From: Arsenophonus sp052174475 | GTDB lineage: Bacteria > Pseudomonadota > Gammaproteobacteria > Enterobacterales > Enterobacteriaceae | Assembly (NCBI GenBank): GCA_052174475.1 | Contig: JBQMRO010000016.1 | Span: 47,359 to 111,358, forward strand | Reading direction: 5' to 3' | DNA length: 64,000 bases | Shown here: piece by piece, positions 30,419 to 42,554 of the stretch | Layout of the letters: each line of letters opens with the position of its first letter | How positions within the stretch are numbered: position 1 is the stretch's first letter | The notes under the pieces: model-generated | What the model saw: the letters and a program-made list of their open reading frames with translations, nothing else | Databases searched by the model: none | Told to the model about the DNA's origin: nothing | Position numbers and translations under genes: made by a program

Positions 30419-33305
30419 AAAGGTTATTACTTTGCTTGAAAAGCAATTTATAACCAAATCTATATATTTCAATCGTTGTGCTTTCAACAATCTTTTCTAG
30501 ACCAAATAATTCTGTAAATAAAACAACCTTAAACCATAAATTTACTCAGCTATCATTTTAATTTCCTGATATAACTGTTAAAATTTTAAACGTAAAATTC
30601 CTTATCAATAACTCTCTAATTACCCAACCCTATATTAGTGGATAGTAACTAATTTCATGCTCGTTAGCAAAGATTTCGTACAATTTTTCTCCTTCTAAGA
30701 AAAGGATGAGATTTTTATTGATTATCAGCCAAAAAAAACGACTAATTCACTCTGAATTAAACTCTTTAAGAATCTTATCGCTCACATGACAACCCCTGTT
30801 AATCTTGGGTGATTGAGACCACAATTCCTTCATGGTTAAGAAATTAAATCATTCTTTAAGAAAGACTAAGAGTCATCTATTTTTTGATGAAAGCAAATAG
30901 GAGAATAGACTTGCTAGGTATATTGCAAGTTAAACTTTTATTTGGAGTGCATATTCTTTGATCTAATGCTCTAATTTTAGAGATATTTTAACCCTATATG
31001 GGTTAGGATTAATAGTCATCAGTTTTTCATTTTATGTATTCTTTTTACTAATAATTCTGTTTCCTATTTATCAAGCTGAGAGTTGATAAAAGTAATCTAT
31101 CGCTACACAGAATGCATTTACACATATCTGTCAGTAGGAATTTTTTATTCTAACGGCGAATCCTAGTTTTCTAGTTTTTTACAAGCCGTTATTATCTCCA
31201 GTGCCTTATACACCTTCGGTAATAGTGTACTTTGTTTACGATTCGATAATAACCATTATAACACACCATCTTAATATTCCTAGCTATCTGGAATATTCCT
31301 AATATAGCATCCGATGTATTTCATACTATGGCAGATATCTTTCGGCTTTTAATGAAGTTTACCCTTCCAGTAACGTACTCGTACTGTAGCTTAAGATCTA
31401 ACATTACCACTGCTTCTCCTGGAGCAGATATACCAAAGACCAAGAAAAATACTAGGATTTATCAGATCATCACTATGACGTATCGCCAGAATGATATCGT
31501 CTCGCCAGATTTCTTTGACCTCTCTTTTTTTTGAAGAACAGCTCAAGCCATACAGCATCTTTAATATCTATATTTCCTGCTACAGGTGATGAAGATATAA
31601 ATAGGCATTTGTTGATTGAGTTATTAACCACATGCGTATAAGGCATACAACATAGCATTTAATACCTTGTTTTTGCATCACTTCAATATAGTTTGTGTAG
31701 CTATAAAAAACAGAGAATTGAGTATCAAAAAAAGCAGTTATTTTAAAAAAGCTAAAGAAGATGGGAGATAGTAAAAGTAATATATTGCGAGTTGTAGTTA
31801 GGTAAAATATAAAGATGCTCTAGGATAACTACTGATCGGTAGTTTTAAGATCACATGAACTACAGACTTTTAACTTACAAACTTTGTTAGAAAAACAACG
31901 GTGGAAATATTCAGGATAGATACAGCAGCAGTGCTAGAGCCGGATGCATCCATGGCGAAAGTGCTACAGTCAAGTATTTGTTTAATAAATAAACGGATCT
32001 ATGACTTAACACTTTCACTATATTTTCAAGAAAGTTATTCCAGTCGTCATTAATGGTGGAAAGAAGTTTAGTTAGTTGTGAGAGGATATAACATCTGAGT
32101 AACTTACTCTGTAAGTATCTTACTATAGAAATATAATCATCATCCTATCCGTATTCGTCAAATTTATTAGTCCAGTCACCTTTGTGTTTGTTCTAGGAGT
32201 AAAGAATACGGAACTTATACTTATCTTTCTATAAGTAATGAATTTATCGAAAAGCATACTTCAGTTATGTGCCTCAATCCAGTCATATTCAGAATTATTA
32301 ACTTTAGGGTCTTGGCCGTTTCTCAAAACCTCGAATAATCGTGATTAGAGGCGAATATACTTATATATCTAGAAAAATTGGAACCAAGCGAGAGTCCAGA
32401 TTTATTGTTACATACCATCTTTTTATGTATCATGAAAAATTCAGTCGGTCTATCATCATTAATTTCAGAATTAGATGAAATCAAAGGGTTTCAGATAAAC
32501 AAGTAGTGATATAACACGCGAAGTCACGTATTATCTTCCTGATTTACTAATTTCTCCTTTCTAGGAGACTTATTTCGATCCATCTGACTGAATTCCTAAA
32601 ATTAATATATCGAATAGTATAAAAAAGTACTTATATCATAAGCATCCGAAGCAACCTAATCGTAGTTAAGCCGTTAACACTCCATAGGGTGTACTACGTT
32701 TTTCTTTTTATTCCTCCTCTTTTGCGTTTTCTATTTTTTCTATGTGGAATATAACTTTCCCCTTTAAAGGATTCAGGAAAAATATCTCGTTGACTTCAAC
32801 AATACCTCTTAGGCACTATGTTGACTATTACCTCTGAAGAAAGAAAAGCAATGATGCAATTTAAACACTGGTTTAAAATTAATGCCTATTTATTTTTGCT
32901 GATTATCGTAAAGTTAAACTATTCAACATACATTGCAAATAACTAAACTAGTGTTATCCTTGTGATGGAGTTTTATCAGAGGACTTTTCCAGTAAGTTTA
33001 TTAAATCTTTTCCTGCAATTAAGGATTTTGTAAAATATCGTTATAACCATAATGAATATCTCCAGCAAATTATATGTTCACTATAACAATAGTGAGCAGG
33101 ATAAGTAGAATAAGTTACTTTAATGGATAAATCGATATAATTCGACAGATTATCTTCTAACCAACTAATTAGATACAGTTTTCATGTTATCATGGACTGA
33201 TAAAAGAGTCGCTTTGATCTGCATGACTCTTTTCTTTTTCATGGCAATTTCTTCTCTGTAGCAAAAATACTTCATGTATACAATGGTTTTCTACCAACAA
33301 CCTTT
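30419..33305 (-). mobile_element. IS1595-type element, copy 4, split by an insertion
   Basis: Minus-strand relic of the ISXO2-like family with both ends visible: AAAGGTTATTA at 30419 and CAACAACCTTT ending at 33305. About 415 bases lie left of an insertion and about 610 right of it. The inserted block (30836-32695) is element C. Similarity to the copy at 37740-38757 resumes at about 32700 where it stopped at about 30835. It sits 20 bases after the trmJ remnant. Confidence 0.7.
30836..32695. mobile_element. Unidentified repeat, element C copy 2 (nested)
   Basis: Second copy of the repeat at 16495-18110, lying inside an IS1595-type relic. The minus-strand reading around 31470-31560 contains DAVWLELFFKKK in one frame and an EIWRDDIILAIRHSDDLIN stretch in another. 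Near 31190-31250 it reads STLLPKVYKALEIITACKK. None of this let me name a transposase family. The last 400 bases (about 32280-32690) have no counterpart in copy 1. Confidence 0.6.
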
Positions 33306-33397
33306 ATTAACATAGCCGTGAATTACTAGGTTAAATAGTTGATTAAAAATACTTAGAAATGACACAATTTTATCATATTTAACTATGGAGAGATATC

Positions 33398-33889
33398 ATG
33401 AGACTCATATCTAAAGGACGCTATGTAGTAACAGATATTCTGGATGTTGCATTACATTCAAAGACAGAACCTCTGCCATTGGCTAATATATCGAAACGCC
33501 AAGGAATTCCACTTTTTTATCTTGAGCAACTTTTTTAATTTCGTAAAAACGAACTACTTAGCAGTATTTGCGGGCATGGCGGCGGATATTTATTAGGTCA
33601 GGAAGTGAAAAATGTTTTATCGTTCAAATTATTTCTGCTGTTAATGAATCTGTTTGTGCAACCCCCCTGTCAGGGAAAAAGAGAAGGATATGAAAGTAAA
33701 GAGAATTATTTAACTCACGCGTTATAGCGCGATTTAAATAACCGTATTATCAGTTTTCTTAATAAGATTAACTTAGAGGAATTGATCAATAATCAAGAAA
33801 TACAAGAAATTACTTATCATTAAAATAATGATAAGTACCATCTAAAAGAAATTCATCAACCTGAACCTATTATTAATATACAACTATAA
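33398..33889 (+). pseudogene. iscR: iscR pseudogene (Fe-S regulator)
   Basis: Remnant of the Rrf2-type repressor of the isc operon. It begins MRLISKGRYVVTDILDVALH (E. coli [20 protein letters not shown]) and continues PLANISKRQGI and YLEQLF, where a TAA interrupts. Then frames shift: GHGGGYLLGQEV, VIQIISAVNESV, a broken cysteine cluster around 33655-33680, LTHAL-like and LNNRIISFLNKINLEEL. The [2Fe-2S] ligand region is frameshifted, so neither DNA binding nor cluster sensing can survive. Located directly upstream of iscS as in E. coli. Confidence 0.92.
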
Positions 33890-33971
33890 ACTGAATGATT
33901 CTAAAAAATAAAATAATTGTAAAATGATAAAATTTTAAGACGTTTTCAGTCTTATTGGAGCTAATGAGTTA

Positions 33972-35144
33972 ATGAAACTACCGATTTATTTAGATTATTC
34001 GGCCACTACACCGGTTGATCCTCGTGTTGCTGAAAAAATGATGAAGTGTATGACGATGGATGGCAATTTTGGTAATCCATCATCTCGCTCTCACGGTTTT
34101 GGCTGGCGAGCTGAAGAGGCTGTTGATATTGCGCGAAATCAGATTGCTGAGTTAGTAAATGCAGATCCGCGCGAGATTGTTTTTACTTCAGGATCAACTG
34201 AATCTGATAACTTGGCTATAAAAGGTGTTGCCAACTTCTATCAGAAAAAAGGTAATCATATCATTACCTGTAAAACTGAACATAAAGCGGTTTTGGATAC
34301 TTGTTGCCAACTTGAACGTAAAGGTTTTGAAGTGACTTATCTGTCACCACAAAATACTGGTCTTATTGATTTACATGAACTTGAGACGGCTATCCGTGAT
34401 AATACAATTTTAGTTTCTATCATGCACGTTAATAACGAGATTGGTATCATTCAAGATATTTCCTCTATTGGTAAACTTTGCCGCAATCAAGGAATTTTTT
34501 TTCATGTTGATGCAACCCAATCAGTCGGTAAAATACCGATTGATTTAAGTGAACTTAAAGTTGATTTAATGTCTTTTTCAGCACATAAACTGTATGGACC
34601 AATGGGAATAGGTGCGCTCTATGTGTGTCGTAAACCACGTATTCGACTTGAAGCTCAACAACATGGTGGCGGTCATGAACAAGGGATGCGCTCAGGAACA
34701 TTACCTGTCCACCAAATTGTAGGAATGGGCGAAGCTTATCGTATTGCTAAAACAGAAATGGCGGTAGAGTTTAATAGACTACATGATTTGCGTCAACGTT
34801 TATGGGACGGGATCAAGAATATTAAAGAAGTTTATCTTAATGGTGATATGATAAATAGCGCACCTCATATTCTGAATGTCAGTTTTAACCATCTTAAAAG
34901 TGAATCATTAATGATTGCACTCAAAGATTTGGCTGTCTCATCAGGTTCCGCATGTACATCAGCAAGCCTTGAATCTTCATATGTACTAAGAGCATTAGGA
35001 GTGAATGATGAGTTAGCGCATAGTTCTATTCGTTTTTCCTTTGGTCGCTTCACGACAGAAGAAGAAATTGATTATGCCATCCAGGTAATCCATAATGCGA
35101 TATATCGTTTGCGTGATCTTTATCCTTTATTGGGAGATCTATAA
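33972..35144 (+). CDS. iscS: Cysteine desulfurase IscS, C-terminally shortened
   Basis: PLP enzyme that takes sulfur from cysteine and passes it as persulfide to acceptors (IscU, TusA, ThiI and others). The product is 390 residues; E. coli IscS has 404. Present: LDYSATTPVDPRVAEKM, HVDATQSVGK, the PLP-lysine motif SFSAHKLYGP, GMRSGTLPVHQIVGMGEAY and the sulfur-carrying Cys in SSGSACTSASLE. After PLLGDL a TAA (35142-35144) replaces the next codon. The following in-frame bases still read VGSRLDSIERSHY before another TAA (35184-35186), resembling the normal tail QGVDLNSIEWAHH. The lost tail belongs to the region that binds IscU in E. coli, and iscU is a pseudogene. GGAG lies at 33957-33960. Activity towards tRNA thiolation is plausible. 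Confidence 0.95.
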   Translation: MKLPIYLDYSATTPVDPRVAEKMMKCMTMDGNFGNPSSRSHGFGWRAEEAVDIARNQIAELVNADPREIVFTSGSTESDNLAIKGVANFYQKKGNHIITCKTEHKAVLDTCCQLERKGFEVTYLSPQNTGLIDLHELETAIRDNTILVSIMHVNNEIGIIQDISSIGKLCRNQGIFFHVDATQSVGKIPIDLSELKVDLMSFSAHKLYGPMGIGALYVCRKPRIRLEAQQHGGGHEQGMRSGTLPVHQIVGMGEAYRIAKTEMAVEFNRLHDLRQRLWDGIKNIKEVYLNGDMINSAPHILNVSFNHLKSESLMIALKDLAVSSGSACTSASLESSYVLRALGVNDELAHSSIRFSFGRFTTEEEIDYAIQVIHNAIYRLRDLYPLLGDL

Positions 35145-35218
35145 GTAGGATCTCGTCTTGATAGCATTGAACGATCTCATTATTAATAGATGAATAGACG
35201 GTTTCACAAGTTTACAAT

Positions 35219-35617
35219 ACGGCATACAGTAAGAAAGTGATTGATCATTATGAAAATCTACATAACATAGATTAGTATAATAATGATGACCTAATTGTAA
35301 GAATAGGAATTGGTATGATCTGGGTAGCTTCATATGATTATCTCATGAAGATTTAGATTAGAATTAATAACACAAGCATTATCGAAGATGCCCAGTTTAA
35401 AACTTATGGCTGCAGTTCAGTAATTACCTCTAGTTCATTAGTAATAAATGAATACAAGGTAAGACACTGGATGAAGTGAAGACTATAAAAACACCGCTCT
35501 TTCAGAAAAGCGAAAGTAGGTTATATCTCTCCGGTCATAATTCATTAATCTATTTTGACAGAAAATGTAATTAAAGCCATATTTTTAGACTATAAATATA
35601 AACGGAAAGATAAATAA
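35219..35617 (+). pseudogene. iscU: iscU pseudogene (Fe-S scaffold)
   Basis: Remnant of the IscU scaffold, directly after iscS. The start codon reads ACG, then AYSKKVIDHYENLHNI (E. coli AYSEKVIDHYENPRNV), a stop, NNDD, GIGMIWVASYD where the first ligand Cys should be, SIIEDAQFKTYGCSSVI (second Cys kept), SSSLV. Around 35540 IH*SIL stands where IHCSIL carries the third Cys. Frameshifts occur between. Two of three cluster ligands are gone, so it cannot act as a scaffold. No trace of iscA or hscBA follows. Confidence 0.92.
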
Positions 35618-36253
35618 TTAAGATAAAAATCTATTTCAAATCGTGATAAAATTTCTATTTTTTATCATCTATTGTATTTATCTGTACTAGTTTTGATTGT
35701 AAGATGTTGTTATATGAACATTTCTGATAAAAAATATTACAGATCGCATTCTAATTTTCTTATATAACTAAAAAAATGAGCAGTTACATTATAAGCATTA
35801 CAGATTATAGATAATCAATTATAGCTTATGTTCTTGAATTTTTCAACATTATTAATGAATGATTATATCATTTTTAAAGAAAAAACCTGAATGTTATTAT
35901 TGATAATAAAAGCATTGCTTATCTCAAGCAAGACAGAATTGGATTTTATTAAAGGAGATATTAATTAAAGTCTAAGGTTAATAACCATAACAGCAAAATA
36001 AATGTAAAAGGTGGAAGAAAAAAAGGGGGGATGTGGTAAAAGCTTTAACATAGATAATTTATTTATTACTTATTTAAGTTCAAACATGAATAACCCATAT
36101 GATAAATTTTTAATCGTCTGTTTAATATTTTTAATCTAGAGCATTTATAGATTATTTTAGCTTTCTTTTTTGATCTAGTATCATTGCATCCTATTGATTT
36201 TATGCAATTAACTTATCGTTATAAGGAATTATAGAATCAGTATAATCCTGATC
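35618..36253. other. AT-rich spacer after the isc remnant
   Basis: This is where iscA, hscB, hscA and fdx would be expected. I see no recognisable coding remnant, only AT-rich DNA with a run of six G at about 36026. Confidence 0.55.
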
Positions 36254-37610
36254 GAGAGTCGTTAGTAAATCTAGTGATAATGAATGCTCCACACTGATGC
36301 TTCATGAATCTTTTCTCCCTCCTTAATTTGCCATTGATCACCATCAGTGATCAATAAAACCCATTTAGCCGCAGTGCTCAGCTTTTCTGAGCAGACTGTA
36401 ACAACTTCAATAACATTGAAATAATTATTTTTCTTAAATTACAGCACTTCGCGCATTAGATTCGTATTCTCACTATTATAAAAGCCGACTCAATCGGATT
36501 TATCGTTATTATTGAGGCCTACAGTACAATGATGAGAAGTCGTAGAATCCAGTAGCTCTTCTTGCTTTTTCTCTAACTTCTTCATCACTGTATGGATACT
36601 TATCCTGATAACTTTCCCAACAAAAAACATCAACGGCTTTATTATCGGCATTTCGGCTCTCTTATAACCAGACCCTCATTCTACAGCTCACTATTAATTT
36701 TCAGCTTTTATTCCTTTGTGGAATAAAGCCAGTGCATTAATTATTTTATATATCAAACAGGATTGATGCTGCGTGTCCAGAAATATTTTTATCATTGCAT
36801 TACAAAAAGCAAGAACACCATCTCTCATAGTAAGCCTCAGAGATACGATTAAGCTAAGTTTGCTTTTAACTCTTGATAATCATCTTTGACTGCAACGATA
36901 GCTCCTTACATCAATACTCAGTAACAGCGTCTTTAGCCAGAAGGTAAAGACGATCATTTTGTCTGATAGAAAACGGTATACGCCATCATTTAAGAAATAA
37001 ATGTAGCGGTATCGCTTAAATCACGTATATACAATTTCATATGCTCTTCAAGCCATTGCTATTTCAATCTACTGAAGTTATTTTAGAGAGACCATGCGCT
37101 TTTTCACCGATAAAGTATGTCCACAAGAGCAGAGCTTCGTCAAAATCATCGGTGGTATCCGTATAATAGTTATAGTAGAAACTCTTTGATGTTTTTATAC
37201 GCTTAAGATAAAACAGCAGCAATGAAATGCTAAAGTGTATTTCATTGCTGCTGCGATTCCTGACCTTAGGCAATTTAGTCTCAACATCGTCTATACCCAT
37301 CTTTATAACTTCGCTGTAGCAAATAACTGTTACGGAGGATGATTTTATCCCGTCAATAAAGACGGCTTGAGCATGCTGTTGCAACATAGATTCGAGATGC
37401 TACATCAACAACAGTGCCTATTAGCTTACCTGGCACCATTATGGATGCATTCATCTAATGGTTTCAGGGTAATATCTAATTTTATAGATACCTGCATGAT
37501 AGAACTTTTCTGACATATCATTTCTCTGTTGTTGATATCATTCATACAAATCAATCAGCAAGATACGCCAGCTTCTCTGAAACTCAATGTACTAGAAATA
37601 AGCATAACCT
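36254..37610 (-). mobile_element. Degenerate IS256-type element, copy 5
   Basis: Minus-strand relic with a longer surviving frame (37064-37387): DDVETKLPKVRNRSSNEIHF, then LLLFYLKRIKTSKSF, then DDFDEALLL and FIGEKAHGLSK. This matches mutator-type DVEVKVPKVRDRSGN..F.SSLLPPYLRRAKSV...DF.EAL..L.GE.A.GLS. Ends: GAGTCGTTAGTAAATCTAG at 36254 and AGCATAACC near 37610. Confidence 0.85.
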
Positions 37611-37739
37611 CCTATTATTTTATTAACTAATCTGAAAGTGATAAATTATATACAATACAATAGGCAGTTATAATTAATGTTACTTATCAATATTCAAATA
37701 CCCTTTTAAGGGGGTTGAATATATGCGGCTATATTAATA

Positions 37740-38757
37740 GCGGTTTATTATTTTTCTTGTAAAGCAATCTGTAGCCACCTCTGTATTTCAATTGTTGCGG
37801 TTTTAAACAATCTACTTTAAGCCAGATAATTCAGTAAATAAACGACTTTACACCCTGAATTTACTTATTATTCAGGTATATTTTTAATTGGCTGATATAA
37901 TTTTTCATATTTTAAAAATGAAATTTCTCACTAATAACTTTCTAGTTACCTAACTTTAGTTAGGGTATGGTAACTAATTTCATGCTTGTTAGTAAAAGTT
38001 TTGTACGATTTTACTCCATTTCGATAAAGAATAAACTCTTTATCGATATGATCAGCTCAAAAAAAACAAATAACACTCTGCATTAACTCTTCAAGAATCT
38101 CATCGCTCATATGGCCATCTTATACTCTTGGCAATTAAGAGTGAAATTCTTTTTTATCTCTTCCTTTTTCCCACACGTTTTCTGCTTTTTCTATGTAACA
38201 TATAATAATTCTCTTTAAAGGATTAAGAAAAATATTTCGTCAACTTCAACAATAGTACTTAGTACACTTAAGTTGACTGCTTCTGGTGAAGCACGGAACA
38301 GCTATGCAATCTAAACGCTGGTTTAAAAATTAATGCCTGTTTATTTCATTGACTTCTATAAGGTCAAACTATTCAACATACATTGAAAATAACTAAACTA
38401 TTTATCTTTATGATTTAATTTTCATAGAAGACTTGCAGTAAAATTATTAAATATTTTCCTGGAATTCGGAGAATTTGCAAATGATATCACTATAACCCTA
38501 ATAAATTTTTCTAGCGGTTACATGTTCACTTTGATAATCTGTGGCAGATGAAAAGGGAGTGAGTTGTTTTAATACATAGATCGACATCATCTAATAGATT
38601 ATTGTCAAGCGAACTAATGAAATGCAGCTTTATGTTGGCAGAAAGCAAGGAAGTACTCCATTTAATCTGTATTATTGTTTTCTTTTTCATAGTCATTACT
38701 GTAGTAAAAATTTTTTTATAAAAGAATCAATTTCTACCAACAATATTTGTCAATATA
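37740..38757 (-). mobile_element. Degenerate IS1595-type element, copy 5
   Basis: Uninterrupted minus-strand relic, used as the reference for the split copy at 30419-33305. The complement near 38000-38110 reads MSDEILEELMQSV, then DKEFILYRNGVKSYKTFTNK, the family segment with L.SDG..Y..FA. No open transposase frame. Confidence 0.75.
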
Positions 38758-38769
38758 CCCAAACTTTTT

Positions 38770-40012
38770 CATAGCATATCATCTCTCTGTTATTGAAATC
38801 ATTCGTAAAAAAAACAGATTACCTATGTTCTATTTTGTATGACTTATCTATAATTCTGCCAGAAACTGATAGGCACCGCTGTTGAGACGGACCTCGAAGC
38901 TGCGCTGCTACACATGCTAAATGCTGTCTTGTCTACGAATTATCATCAATCGTTCGTAACAGTTATTTGCACAGCAAAGTATACAATATAGGTATGGCAA
39001 TGTTGAGATTAAACTACAGAAGAGTTAGGGATAGCAGCAGCAATGAAATATCTTTATAAAGCTCGTTTCTACTGCCTTATCTAAACGTGCAAAGTAACAA
39101 AGAGTTACTACTAACCATGTCTATTTATCCTGCGAAGAAATTTTTACTGGTAATTTTTACGAAGTCATATGCGCTTCTCAGTGAGAGAGTACATGGTTTT
39201 TACCAATATCATCAGCAGATTGAAACAACAATGACTTACGTGATTTAATGGATATGCGTTACGTTTTTTCTTAGTTGATGACATACAAACTCAATCCTGT
39301 TAAGCAAGCTGATCGCTTTTGCCTGCTTGGTTATTATCGGCGACGGTGGCCATGGATAGTAAGGAGCTCGTTACGACAGAAGATGCTTATTTAGAGTTAG
39401 AAGAAAACTTAGTTTAATCATATCTTCCATGATTACTATGGGAGATGATGCTTTTGATTTCTGGAATGAATATAAAGATATTTCAGGACATGCAGCATGA
39501 ATCCTATTGGGTACACAAAATAGCAAATGCACTGGTTCCAATTCATAAAGGCATTTAATACCGAAAGTTAAAGGTGAGCTTCGTTAAATTTAGCTATTAA
39601 GAAAGGCCTAATTCTACTAACAAAACTTGATATTTTGTTGATAAGGATTTTAGAAAAGGTATCTTGCAGCGATGAAGAAGCTGGAGAAAACGCGAGAAGA
39701 ATGGCTGGCGTTCTATCCTTTCTCGTTAATACACTGGCATCAATAAGAATAACAAGTCCAATTTAATTGACTTTTGCGACAGTAAAGGTATGAAGCCGAC
39801 ACACGCGAAACTCTGTGATTTATTAAAATAATCATTCCAATGATATCTTGAACTGCTACCACAGTCTGCTCAGAAAACTAAAACCGACTAAAAATGAGTA
39901 ACACCTTGCCTAACTATGCTGAAAAACAATGTTTAATTTAAGAATAGAGAATAGATTTATGAAGCATCAGAGTAGATCCTGATCGCTATAATAGCAGATT
40001 TACTGCTAACTC
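38770..40012 (+). mobile_element. IS256-type relic, copy 6, with inverted end
   Basis: About 38850-40012 is a plus-strand mutator-type relic: KELVTTEDAYLELEEN near 39363-39410 and ASIRITSPI near 39727-39760, with a TAA where the family has the IES glutamate. Just before it, 38770-38840 resembles the 5' part of the element in the opposite orientation (compare 25855-25915). The 5' part is therefore duplicated head to head or rearranged. Confidence 0.72.
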
Positions 40013-40757
40013 ATTTTTCTTCCCGTGTGTATGTTATTGTTTATATGAAATTATTCTATTGAATAGATAAATTTTCTTTTTTCATCTAAAAAAAATATAA
40101 TATATTCAAATAAGCCTTTTAGTAACGTCGCTAATTCTTTTAGTTCTATTTGACTAGTATTTATTGGGTAATTAGGAAAAATTAAAAACGATTAGTATTC
40201 ATATTTAGATATGCTATAGATTTCTTTATCCCTGATAAAATCAAATTTAAAATAAATACATTTAACTTATTTTTATTTGTAATAAAACTAATGATATACA
40301 ATTAGATATATGTAATATATACCCTATAATTTTATTATGTTTTTACATTTAATGTAATTAAATAACATAATAATTTATGTTTATTTATTTTATTCATATT
40401 ATTTCTTTTTATAAAAAAAGAAAAACTTTTTAATATTTAAATTTATTTTTTGATTTTATTCAATATCAATTATGATAATAATATATTATCAATTCTTAAA
40501 TTCTATTGGTAAATTTTAGAGATTTTTTAATAAAAAAGTTTGAATTTTATTCATAACTTAGCTATTAACTTTTAAATGCAATTGATGAATCAATTATTTT
40601 AACTCAGTTATTGAGTCTGAATTTAATACAAAATTATTAATAGATAAATTATACAAAGGAAATGATTAATTTTACTAATTTTGTTTATAAAACAATCATT
40701 TTATTTACAAAAACTAGACCAAAATAAAAACAACAGGTATAATACATCCCATTTTTA
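40013..40757. other. Very AT-rich spacer upstream of the tRNA
   Basis: About 745 bases dominated by A and T runs, with no open frame. It must contain the tRNA promoter. A TATAAT-like box (gtataatac, about 40738-40745) sits roughly 13 bases before the tRNA and is the best -10 candidate. Confidence 0.5.
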
Positions 40758-40833
40758 GGCCCCTTGGCTCAGTGGTTAGAGCAGGCGACTCATAATCGCT
40801 TGGTCGCTGGTTCAAATCCAGCAGGGGCCACCA
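40758..40833 (+). tRNA. ileX: tRNA-Ile (CAU anticodon, lysidine type)
   Basis: A 76-base tRNA with encoded CCA. The acceptor stem GGCCCCT pairs perfectly with AGGGGCC (40823-40829); discriminator A at 40830; CCA at 40831-40833. Anticodon CAT at 40791-40793 in loop CTCATAA. The sequence closely resembles E. coli ileX, the minor tRNA-Ile whose C34 is converted to lysidine by TilS so that it reads AUA. It lies on the rpoD side of the rpoD-dnaG-rpsU block, as ileX does in E. coli. The alternative, tRNA-Met, is disfavoured by the body sequence. Confidence 0.93.
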
Positions 40834-41054
40834 AATTTTGGTATAGCAGATAATTAATACATTTATTAAAATAAATGTATTTTTATTGCAAAATCATAGA
40901 TTTTATCTTCTATTTACATGGGAAATTATTAATAAAGGATTATAGCTAATTCTGATAAGCGCCATCGATAAATTCAGTGCAATCAAATATAACCAATTGC
41001 TGCTATAAACCTGCTAATGCATTAATGTTGATGTCTGATCAAATATCAGATAGC

Positions 41055-42382
41055 GAAATTTAATTGGACACTATCTATCGATAGTGATCAATAGAGAAAT
41101 CCTCTGAGCTGGTTTCAGTTGTTCTAAACAGAACATAACAGATTAAATAGCATTGAAATGATTGTTTTCTCAAAGCACAGTCCTTTGTTCCTCGGCTTCA
41201 TAAACTCGTTATCACAAAAGCTGATTCAATCGGATCGTCATTCTTATTAACCCAGTGCGGTAACAGGAAAGGATAGAATGCCAGCAGCTCTTCTCGCGCT
41301 TTCTCCAGCTTCCTCATTGCTGAGGGATATTTATTGCTGATAACTTTTCCAACAAAAACATCAATGACCTTATTAAGTGAGATAAGGGCCCTCTGATAGC
41401 TATAAGCTGCCCTCTGCAGCTATCATCCCTTAACTTTTAGCTTTATATCTATGAAAGTAAAATGCCATCATAATAGCTGTTTTGTGTACTAAACAGCGTT
41501 GGTTCTATATATCCTGCAATATTTTTGTTATTACATTCAAAACCAATGGTGCCGTTTCCCTTAACAAGCTTAGAAAATACTATTAAACTACCTGTTCGTT
41601 ATGGCATTAGAAGTTCGGTCAAGTGCGCTTCTAACTCTTAATAAGAATCTTTTATCGCAACTCTGCTTCTTGCGTCCATACACAGTGCTGCTAATAATGA
41701 GGAGCAGATAAAGGCGATTAGCCTACCTGACAGAATGGTTCTTATCCATCGGTCAAGAAATAAATGTAGACATATCACTTAAATTATACAGTTCTACCAT
41801 TGCTGATTCCCCTTTAATCCATCATTGTTTTAATCTTCTGATGTTACTGATAGAGAGATTATGTGCTTTTTCACCTAAAAGCGCCAACAGAGCAGAGCTT
41901 TATAAAAATCACCTGTGCCTATGGCTTGCAGGTATAGGCATAATGCAATTCTTCATCGCTCCTTATCCTGTTTGGATAAGTTGAAATGAGGATCTGTTGA
42001 AGTATATTCCGTTGTCGCTGCGAATCTCAACTCTTTTTTAACCTTAAGTCCTTTAATCTCAAGATCGCCAATAGCAATGCATGGTTCGCTGTGACACATA
42101 ATCGTTACGGACGAGATGTCGAACAATTCGTAGACAAGGCGGCGTTGAGTATGTTTATCAGCATGGCTTCGAGCTCCGTCTCAACAGCGCTGTCTATCAA
42201 CTTGATATCAATATTACGGATAAGTTCATTAAAGGGATCACAGGTAATATCTAATTTTGCAGATTATATCTAAGGTAGATTATTTATGGATATCATGAAT
42301 ATTTTATTAAAAATCATTAATGAAATCAATCAGCAGAATATGCTAACATATCCTAAACTATATACACCAGAAATGAGCATCC
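41055..42382 (-). mobile_element. Degenerate IS256-type element, copy 7
   Basis: Minus-strand relic between the tRNA and rpoD. The complement near 41260-41320 reads KLEKAREELLAFYPF, the segment just before the C-terminal signature. The signature itself is altered but keeps PIES. The terminal 25 bases at the left end are not recognisable; the right end has the TGAGCAT motif near 42377. Plus-strand open frames here are antisense chance frames. Confidence 0.7.
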
Positions 42383-42554
42383 CTCGGTGTTTAAATAACT
42401 TTTAGTTTTTATAAAAAAGAGCATTTTTTCACTTTTTGTAATTACAATGACAAAAAATTTTTACTAAAAATCTGTTAATTTAACAAAAACTATTAATAAA
42501 AAAAGCACCTATAGATAGGTTATCTTTTTGCTATGGTAAAGATAAATAAACGTT

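Noticed and set aside
40758..40833. tRNA-Met instead of tRNA-Ile for the CAU tRNA
   Set aside because: The acceptor, D and T arms and the position near rpoD match ileX rather than elongator or initiator tRNA-Met.
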